Part shown: in pieces, positions 58,301 through 64,000 of the stretch
How the letters are laid out: each line of letters starts with the position of its first letter
Numbering within the stretch: the first letter of the stretch is position 1
Assembly (NCBI GenBank): GCA_030584025.1
Contig: CP129487.1
Location: 186,001 to 250,000, forward strand
Source: Cyclobacteriaceae bacterium
GTDB lineage: Bacteria > Bacteroidota > Bacteroidia > Cytophagales > Cyclobacteriaceae
Direction: 5' to 3'
Length of the DNA: 64,000 nt
Notes under the pieces: model-generated
Told to the model about the DNA's origin: nothing
The model's database searches: none
The model's input: the letters and a program-made list of their open reading frames with translations, nothing else
Translations under genes and position numbers: made by a program

Positions 58301-61278
58301 AAAAATTCGGTTTGGTATTGGCAATAATCGAATATCGATTGATAAATAATGTCTTGTATGCGAGAACGGATATTGGTGGAAATAAGTTTACCGTTCCGCA
58401 CGGGATGTACCCGGTTTGATAAAAATACATAAACCAGGTCAAATTCCGGGTCTATCCAGATGCAGGTGCCGGTAAAGCCGGTGTGGCCAAAGGTTTTGGG
58501 TGATGAAAATAAGGAGGTGGGTGTAGCCCAATCGCTTTGTACGGGTTTATCCCAACCTAGTCCCCTGCGGCTATTGTCGAACTGTTTGGTGGTAAATAGC
58601 TCAATGGTTTCAGGTTTCAGGTACTGATAGCCTCCGTAAGCGCCTTTTTGTAAAAGCATTTGCCCCAGTTTTCCGATATCAAGCGCCTTACTAAAAAGTC
58701 CGGCATGGCCTGCAACACCGCCCAGCATGGCGGCCCGTTCATCATGTACGGTTCCCACCAACAATGATTTTCTGAAAAGGGTATCGATTTCTGTGGGTGC
58801 AATTTGTGACGCGCCAAATCTTTTCAAGGGCAGGTAGCCGGTTGTTGAAGCGCCCAGTGGTTCATATAAGTTTTGGTTCAGAAAATCTTCCATCGGCTGA
58901 TTCAACATGTGTTCAGCAAGACGATGCAAAATCCAAAACCCGATATCGCTGTACCGCAAGGTATGCGGTGTTCGGGCCGGTTTCTCCAATAGCTTTGAAT
59001 CGAATGTCCATTTCCATAAGGAATCTTTGAGTGCCTGTGAGCCATATAATCCCGGAGAGACCAGGAATGGAAAATTTTCAGACTCTGTATCGTTATAGAA
59101 TTGTGGAGAAAACTTTTTATCAACTAAGGTTTGCTCCCATAAGGGGATGAAAGGCACCAATCCGGATTGATGTGTAAGGATATCCTTAAGTGTAATGTCG
59201 CGTTTATTGGTTGCAGCCAACTCCGGCAGATAAACCGAAGCTTTTTTGTGAATGTCAATGAGTCCCCGATCATACAGAAACATAATCGTCTGTAATGTGG
59301 CCATCACTTTGGTTAGCGAGGCTAGGTCGTAAATGGTTTCTGAAGTAACCGGAACCTGATTCTCGTAAGTATGCCAACCAAATGCGCGATCGTATACAAC
59401 CTTTCCGTTTTTGATTACCAACACCTGGCATCCTGGAGTTGATTGTCCATCAATCGCTTCGCGCGCAATAGCCGAAATTTTTTCGAGCGATTGACTGTTC
59501 AAGCCCGCTGCTTCTGGTAAGGCATATGACAATCGGCCTAATGAAGGCGCATGTATGCCTGTGGCTTCGGGTAATGCCTCTGTTACTTTCAGTGGTAATT
59601 TCCCGACTGTCGGTAACCCGCCAAAAATTATTTGGGGTACAACCTGTCGCATTAAGGGGTCATCCACATATGCCTGGATCAAATGAGGAGCCTTATCAAC
59701 TAAGCTGAGTTTGTTGGGTGGTCCAAAATTAGTTACCACTACCTGGGTATACGATGCCAGTGAATCAAGTAGAGCAGGATAGGTTTCCTCCAGTCCTCCC
59801 GCTGTAAGAAAAACTCCCGCAAGAATCACATCGTAATTTTTTAGTTGATTGATTAGTTCGCCTGCATTTTTCCCCGGGTAGGGAAGTGCATAGTGATCAA
59901 CAGTTGTATACTTTGAAAGAAACTCACTGAATTCATTTTCTGTAGGTTGCCCGATGGATAATGACGCGAAGGTTTTGTTTTCCAATGTTTTTATGGGAAG
60001 TAGTGATTGGTCATTCTTGACAATCGTTACCGCATTTTCATACAAGGTGTGTTTGAGTACCCGGGCTTCAATGGGATGAAGCTGATCCGAATGATCTGCA
60101 GGGGTAGTGTTGGCATGATAGAGTCCTGCATCATATTTTAAGCCCAAAACTTTTTTTACGCTTACCGTAAACTGTGCCTGTAACGATGAATTGCGTTTGA
60201 GTTGTTTGCGCAGTTTACGCACCGTAGCAGGTACATTTTCGGGAAACAGCAACACATCATTACCCGCCATAAAGGCGTACATCTCCGAATCACCGGGTTG
60301 ATTTTTACGAAGAAGTGATTTTATATCAGGGACATAACTGAAAACTAATCCCTTGAATTTTAAGCTCTGCTTTAAATAATCAGCTGTGTACAGTGTTGGC
60401 AGCGCTTCGGAAATTATCTTAGTTTTCTTTTTCAGGATACTGCGCTTATCCGGAAAAATGGGATCGTGCTGGTATGACGATAGAATAGCAGGGCAGTCTT
60501 GTTTTATAATTTCATTCAGCGGAAGCAAGGCTTGATCGTCATCTGAGGCAACCATCATCACCGGTTTTCCTTTTGCGTATCCGTTCACCCGCAGGTCATA
60601 ATGCGGGTAATGCTTGGCCACCGGAATTATTCCGGCATGCTGAAATCCTTTCATATAAAGCGTGGCCAGTGCAGCCACACGCTGTGGGTTATCACCAAAA
60701 GTGTGGTTTGTTAAATTTTCAGATTGAAAGGCAGTGCTCAAATCCACCGTAGGTGCGAAAGTGATGTGTATGCCTAATGATTTTAACTGCTTACCAATTT
60801 CATATCCCATGTGATACACCAGGCTATCCTGCTGAATGGCACCCATCATCAATGAGTTTGGAAATGTCATGGTACTGTCCAGTGTAGAGCCCAGACCTTC
60901 TTCTGCATTAAGTCCTACCAAAACGGGTAATAGGGCTGTGTGCTTTAGCTGGCTAACCAAAGAACTAATCCGCTTCGGTCCGCCTCCTGTAAATACAATT
61001 CCTCCGATGTTGTATTCGTGAATAAGGTCTCGGGCGCGCTCAACAGAACTTTCAGAGGCACCATCCACAGGCAGTATAATCAGTTGACCAATCCTTGCCT
61101 CAGGGGTGAGCTGGTTATAAACACTGTCGATCCATTTTTCTCTGTCATTTTGCCCAAAAAGTTCAAAATAGGCGGTAAACAGAAGAAATATGACTGCGCA
61201 AACTTTTTTACCTGTGAGACCGTTTGCTTTTTTGTAATTCCAGTTGAATAGAGGCATTTTTGTGAGCCTTTTATACAT
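58282..61278 (-). CDS. Exported GH3-like / class C beta-lactamase-like fusion protein with degenerate GH3 domain
   Basis: 998 residues. After a signal region (about 22-43) a GH3 N-terminal-like barrel spans about 50-380 (IGQLIILPVDG, GFQHAGIIPVAKHYP, YAFMAGNDVLLFP). A GH3 C-terminal-like alpha/beta domain follows (about 400-570), then a serine beta-lactamase/esterase domain (about 590-990) with SLTK (Ser654), YSD and HTG motifs. The GH3 nucleophile Asp appears to be Tyr315 (FSYVPD for FSDDL) and the NagZ-type DSH loop is missing, while the lactamase motifs are intact. Likely a cell-wall or glycan-linked esterase/peptidase. The start may be ATG 61257. Overlaps bshA. Confidence 0.88.
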   Translation of the reverse strand: MYKRLTKMPLFNWNYKKANGLTGKKVCAVIFLLFTAYFELFGQNDREKWIDSVYNQLTPEARIGQLIILPVDGASESSVERARDLIHEYNIGGIVFTGGGPKRISSLVSQLKHTALLPVLVGLNAEEGLGSTLDSTMTFPNSLMMGAIQQDSLVYHMGYEIGKQLKSLGIHITFAPTVDLSTAFQSENLTNHTFGDNPQRVAALATLYMKGFQHAGIIPVAKHYPHYDLRVNGYAKGKPVMMVASDDDQALLPLNEIIKQDCPAILSSYQHDPIFPDKRSILKKKTKIISEALPTLYTADYLKQSLKFKGLVFSYVPDIKSLLRKNQPGDSEMYAFMAGNDVLLFPENVPATVRKLRKQLKRNSSLQAQFTVSVKKVLGLKYDAGLYHANTTPADHSDQLHPIEARVLKHTLYENAVTIVKNDQSLLPIKTLENKTFASLSIGQPTENEFSEFLSKYTTVDHYALPYPGKNAGELINQLKNYDVILAGVFLTAGGLEETYPALLDSLASYTQVVVTNFGPPNKLSLVDKAPHLIQAYVDDPLMRQVVPQIIFGGLPTVGKLPLKVTEALPEATGIHAPSLGRLSYALPEAAGLNSQSLEKISAIAREAIDGQSTPGCQVLVIKNGKVVYDRAFGWHTYENQVPVTSETIYDLASLTKVMATLQTIMFLYDRGLIDIHKKASVYLPELAATNKRDITLKDILTHQSGLVPFIPLWEQTLVDKKFSPQFYNDTESENFPFLVSPGLYGSQALKDSLWKWTFDSKLLEKPARTPHTLRYSDIGFWILHRLAEHMLNQPMEDFLNQNLYEPLGASTTGYLPLKRFGASQIAPTEIDTLFRKSLLVGTVHDERAAMLGGVAGHAGLFSKALDIGKLGQMLLQKGAYGGYQYLKPETIELFTTKQFDNSRRGLGWDKPVQSDWATPTSLFSSPKTFGHTGFTGTCIWIDPEFDLVYVFLSNRVHPVRNGKLISTNIRSRIQDIIYQSIFDYCQYQTEFLWSRSK

Positions 61279-61356
61279 TATTTCAGTGCCTAAGGTAACA
61301 ATGGTGACGCAGCATAAAAAGTTGCATTATAAGGAAGGCAACCAAATTTATCTACC

Positions 61357-61722
61357 ATGAAGTTTCCTACCCTGTTTACAAAAACACCGAGACATAAGCG
61401 GTTTAATTTTACTCCCCGGCATTACGATCCGCAGGAAGAAGAACGAAGAGCTCGTGAAGAGCGTATTCAAAAGGAGGTAAATGGAGCTGATGAGGATGAG
61501 GAAAAATTAAGGGCATACCGTGCACGGATATCCGGGTCATTCCGCACAGCGAGAGGTAAGCAGACTAAAAACTTTGATCCGTCAGCGAATATTCTGCGCC
61601 TGGTGATTATCATGATATTGGTGTTGTTTGTTATTGCTTACCTGCATTACGGTAACGTTTCCATTTATTTTCTGGCGCTGATCATTCCGGTTTATCTTTG
61701 GATACGATTTGTACGCAAATAA
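61357..61722 (+). CDS. Small membrane protein of unknown function upstream of mutL
   Basis: 121 residues. A highly charged N-terminal part (EEERRAREERIQKEV, about residues 27-42) precedes two close C-terminal membrane segments (about 80-98 and 101-117, LRLVIIMILVLFVIAYL and YFLALIIPVYLWI). Not a family I can name. The position nine bases before mutL, with mutL and a rhomboid gene downstream, suggests a stable operon. Confidence 0.8.
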   Translation: MKFPTLFTKTPRHKRFNFTPRHYDPQEEERRAREERIQKEVNGADEDEEKLRAYRARISGSFRTARGKQTKNFDPSANILRLVIIMILVLFVIAYLHYGNVSIYFLALIIPVYLWIRFVRK

Positions 61723-61731
61723 ATTCCAAAG

Positions 61732-63540
61732 ATGCCCGATATCATTCAACTCTTGCCCGATTCTATAGCCAATCAGATTGCTGCCGGTGAAGTGGTGCAG
61801 CGTCCTGCTTCGGCCGTGAAAGAGTTGATGGAAAACTCAATTGATTCGGGCGCTACGAATATTCGACTGATTGTAAAAGATGCAGGCAAAAGTTTAATCC
61901 AGGTAATTGATAACGGCATGGGCATGTCGGAAACCGATGCCCGCATGAGTTTGGAGAGACATGCCACATCGAAAATTCGCTCAGCGGAAGATTTGTTTAA
62001 ACTCCGTACCATGGGTTTTCGTGGTGAAGCCCTGGCCTCCATTGCCGCTGTTTCACAACTGGAAATGAAAACGCGGTTGGCCGACAGAGAGTTGGGAACG
62101 TTGCTGGTAGTGGAGGGATCGGAAGTGAAAAGGCAAGAGCCTGTTGCATGTGACAAGGGCACGAGCATCAGCGTGAAGAATCTTTTTTATAATATTCCGG
62201 CCCGCAGAAATTTTTTAAAATCAAATCCAGTTGAGCTTAAGCATATCATTGATGAGTTTCAGCGTCTGGCATTAGCACATGCAGCTATTTCATTTTCTTT
62301 TATTCAAGGTGATGAGGTAGTATTTGATTTGCCACCGGGTAAGCTCAGTCACCGCATTGTTAATCTTTTTGGAAAATCATACCAGGAACAATTGGCGTCC
62401 TGCACGGAAGAAACGGATTACGTTAAAGTGAGCGGATACATTGGCCGGCCTGAATTTGCCCGGAAAACACGTGGTGAACAATTTCTGTTTGTGAACAACC
62501 GGTTTATTCGTAGCAATTACCTGAACCACGCGGTGATGAATGCATTTGAAGGGTTGATGCCTGAAAATTCATTTCCGTTTTATGTGTTGTTCATTGAAAT
62601 CGATCCGAAGCACATTGATGTAAACGTTCATCCCACAAAAACAGAAATTAAGTTTGATGATGAACGCGCAGTTTATGCAGTGGTGCGTTCAGCCGTACGG
62701 CAGGCATTGGGCTCGCACAACCTGGCACCCGCATTGGATTTTGCAGAAGATGTAAACATCATTACCAAACTATCGGGTACATCTAAAGAAGCTGCACGTG
62801 AAGTGTATTTTGAAGAGCGCTTCCAAACATCATTCAAGCGATCAAGTCAGCAGGAGTGGGAAAAATTGTTTGATGGTGAGGTAGGCGGAGGTAAAGAGGT
62901 AAGTCAGCAGCTTTCAGCGAAGGAATTGGAATTTTTGGAATCAAAAGAGCAGCACGAACTTACTTCATCAGCAAGTGAACAATTATTTCAGTTGCACAAC
63001 CAATACATTGTACGCCAGGTAAAAGCCGGCTTGATGATTATTCACCAGCAAGCTGCGCATGAACGTGTGTTGTTTGAAAAATTCATGGATCGATTAAATC
63101 GGAATGCAGGCGAGAGCCAACAGAGCCTGTTTCCACAAACCATATCCTTTACTGCCGGGGATTTTGCCATGTTAATGGAGATGGAAAGGGAAATTACAGC
63201 ACTGGGTTTTCGGTTTGAACCTTTCGGAAAAAATACCGTTGTGGTTCAGGGTATACCCGCTGGTATTGATGACAATCAAACGAAGAAATTATTTGAGGGG
63301 TTAATGGACCAGTTTAAGCTAAATCAGGCCGAATTGGCGTTGCCGGTAAAGGAAAACCTGGCCCGGTCGTTAGCAAAGCGGGCATCCATTAAAGCAGGTG
63401 AAAAGCTTACACCTGAAGCCATGCAGGCCCTTGTTACTAACCTGATGGCCTGCAAAGCGCCCGGGTATTCGCCAGATGGAGAAACCACGTATTTTATTTT
63501 TGATTTGGCTAAAATTGGAATGTACTTTAGACAAAAGTAA
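61732..63540 (+). CDS. mutL: DNA mismatch repair protein MutL
   Basis: GHKL ATPase of mismatch repair. N-terminal motifs ELMENSIDSGA, DNGMGM and MGFRGEALASI are intact; the transducer domain ends near residue 335, then a linker and a C-terminal dimerisation domain (about 410-602). The endonuclease motif DQHAxxER reads HQQAAHER (about 438-445), and no CPHGRP motif is seen, so nicking activity is doubtful. 602 residues, usual for Bacteroidota. Confidence 0.96.
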   Translation: MPDIIQLLPDSIANQIAAGEVVQRPASAVKELMENSIDSGATNIRLIVKDAGKSLIQVIDNGMGMSETDARMSLERHATSKIRSAEDLFKLRTMGFRGEALASIAAVSQLEMKTRLADRELGTLLVVEGSEVKRQEPVACDKGTSISVKNLFYNIPARRNFLKSNPVELKHIIDEFQRLALAHAAISFSFIQGDEVVFDLPPGKLSHRIVNLFGKSYQEQLASCTEETDYVKVSGYIGRPEFARKTRGEQFLFVNNRFIRSNYLNHAVMNAFEGLMPENSFPFYVLFIEIDPKHIDVNVHPTKTEIKFDDERAVYAVVRSAVRQALGSHNLAPALDFAEDVNIITKLSGTSKEAAREVYFEERFQTSFKRSSQQEWEKLFDGEVGGGKEVSQQLSAKELEFLESKEQHELTSSASEQLFQLHNQYIVRQVKAGLMIIHQQAAHERVLFEKFMDRLNRNAGESQQSLFPQTISFTAGDFAMLMEMEREITALGFRFEPFGKNTVVVQGIPAGIDDNQTKKLFEGLMDQFKLNQAELALPVKENLARSLAKRASIKAGEKLTPEAMQALVTNLMACKAPGYSPDGETTYFIFDLAKIGMYFRQK

Positions 63541-63553
63541 CCGTTGATAATTC

Positions 63554-64000
63554 ATGTTTAATCTTACCCCTGTTGTTCGAAATTTGCTGATGATTAATGC
63601 GATTGTCTTTCTCGGACAAGTATTAACAAAAGACGTATTAACATCTTATTTATTACTACATACTGTAAACAGTGAATACTTTAAGCCATATCAGCTCTTT
63701 ACTTATATGTTTATTCATGGGGGCTTCATGCATATCTTTTTTAATATGCTAATGTTGGCATTTACCGGCCCAATACTCGAAACCTTTTGGGGGTCAAAGC
63801 GGTTTTTACTTTTCTATATTGTTACTGGGGTAGGGGCTGCAATTTTTAGTGTGTTGATTGATCTCTACACAGGAGGAGGTAGTGGGATGCTGGGTGCTTC
63901 TGGTGCGATTTATGGAGTTTTGATGGGCTTTGGTATGCTGTTTCCGAATATGGAAGTTCAATTGCTGATCCCCCCGATTCCGATAAAGGCCAAGTACCTT
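63554..64000 (+). CDS. Rhomboid-family intramembrane serine protease (3' end outside window)
   Basis: The frame starts at ATG 63554 and stays open to the window edge (149 codons seen). It encodes membrane helices with the rhomboid signatures HGGFMHIFFNM (loop and helix 2) and LGASGAIYG, which holds the catalytic Ser. The catalytic His in helix 6 lies beyond the edge. Thirteen bases after mutL, so probably co-transcribed. Confidence 0.9.
   Translation, partial: MFNLTPVVRNLLMINAIVFLGQVLTKDVLTSYLLLHTVNSEYFKPYQLFTYMFIHGGFMHIFFNMLMLAFTGPILETFWGSKRFLLFYIVTGVGAAIFSVLIDLYTGGGSGMLGASGAIYGVLMGFGMLFPNMEVQLLIPPIPIKAKYL

Noticed and set aside
61279..61356. tRNA or small RNA in short gaps
   Set aside because: No cloverleaf or conserved RNA was seen here or in the other gaps, all of which are under 300 bases.

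Overview
The window is a chromosomal segment of a Bacteroidota bacterium, most likely of the order Cytophagales. Several things point there: promoters of the TAnnTTTG type (four exact TATCTTTGC boxes), weak Shine-Dalgarno signals, a type IX secretion sorting tail on a subtilase, TonB-dependent and FadL/OmpP1-type outer membrane proteins, a short GlgP phosphorylase, bshA (bacillithiol), and zinc-free S14 and L36 ribosomal proteins. Genus cannot be decided from the sequence alone. No tRNA, rRNA, CRISPR array, insertion sequence, prophage or integron was seen, coding density is high, and no gap between genes exceeds 300 bases.

Region 1 (1-13.1 kb): the 3' part of a large secreted sortilin-type beta-propeller gene; a minus-strand group folP - cdaA (c-di-AMP synthase) - exported WD40/caspase protein; a plus-strand group DUF1599 - DoxX/MauE-like membrane protein - aroK; then a FadL/OmpP1-type barrel and a very Trp/Asn/Ser-rich exported protein.

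Region 2 (13.2-39 kb): proS, the NfeD-FloA membrane microdomain pair, a WG-repeat protein, a TonB-dependent receptor, and a long, mainly minus-strand region centred on molybdenum hydroxylase functions: mocA-like, an NTF2-like protein, xdhC, iorB, iorA, a TPR protein, cytochrome c, a SCO protein and a MOSC protein. A T9SS subtilase and a HEIGH metalloprotease interrupt it. Next come a Crp/Fnr regulator, msrB, a short GlgP, and a split FecCD-type ABC transporter with an antisense TPR gene between permease and ATPase.

Region 3 (39.2-53.9 kb): the ribosomal protein supercluster rplC-rplD-rplW-rplB-rpsS-rplV-rpsC-rplP-rpmC-rpsQ-rplN-rplX-rplE-rpsN, a gap with a strong internal promoter, then rpsH-rplF-rplR-rpsE-rpmD-rplO-secY-map-infA-rpmJ-rpsM-rpsK-rpsD-rpoA-rplQ, closed by a strong terminator. 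rpsJ and the str genes are not present upstream of rplC.

Region 4 (54-64 kb): carA, eno, a fatty-acid hydroxylase/sterol desaturase-family protein, bshA, a large GH3-beta-lactamase fusion whose GH3 active site looks dead, a small membrane protein, mutL, and the beginning of a rhomboid protease cut by the window edge.

Most of the window is ordinary core genome, and I do not see a clear undescribed system. The best leads are: the GlgP homologue lacking the PLP lysine; the GH3 domain lacking its nucleophile; the antisense gene inside the ABC transporter; the probable leaderless TonB-receptor mRNA; the terminator-like hairpin just after the rpsH promoter; and the exported WD40-caspase next to the c-di-AMP synthase.
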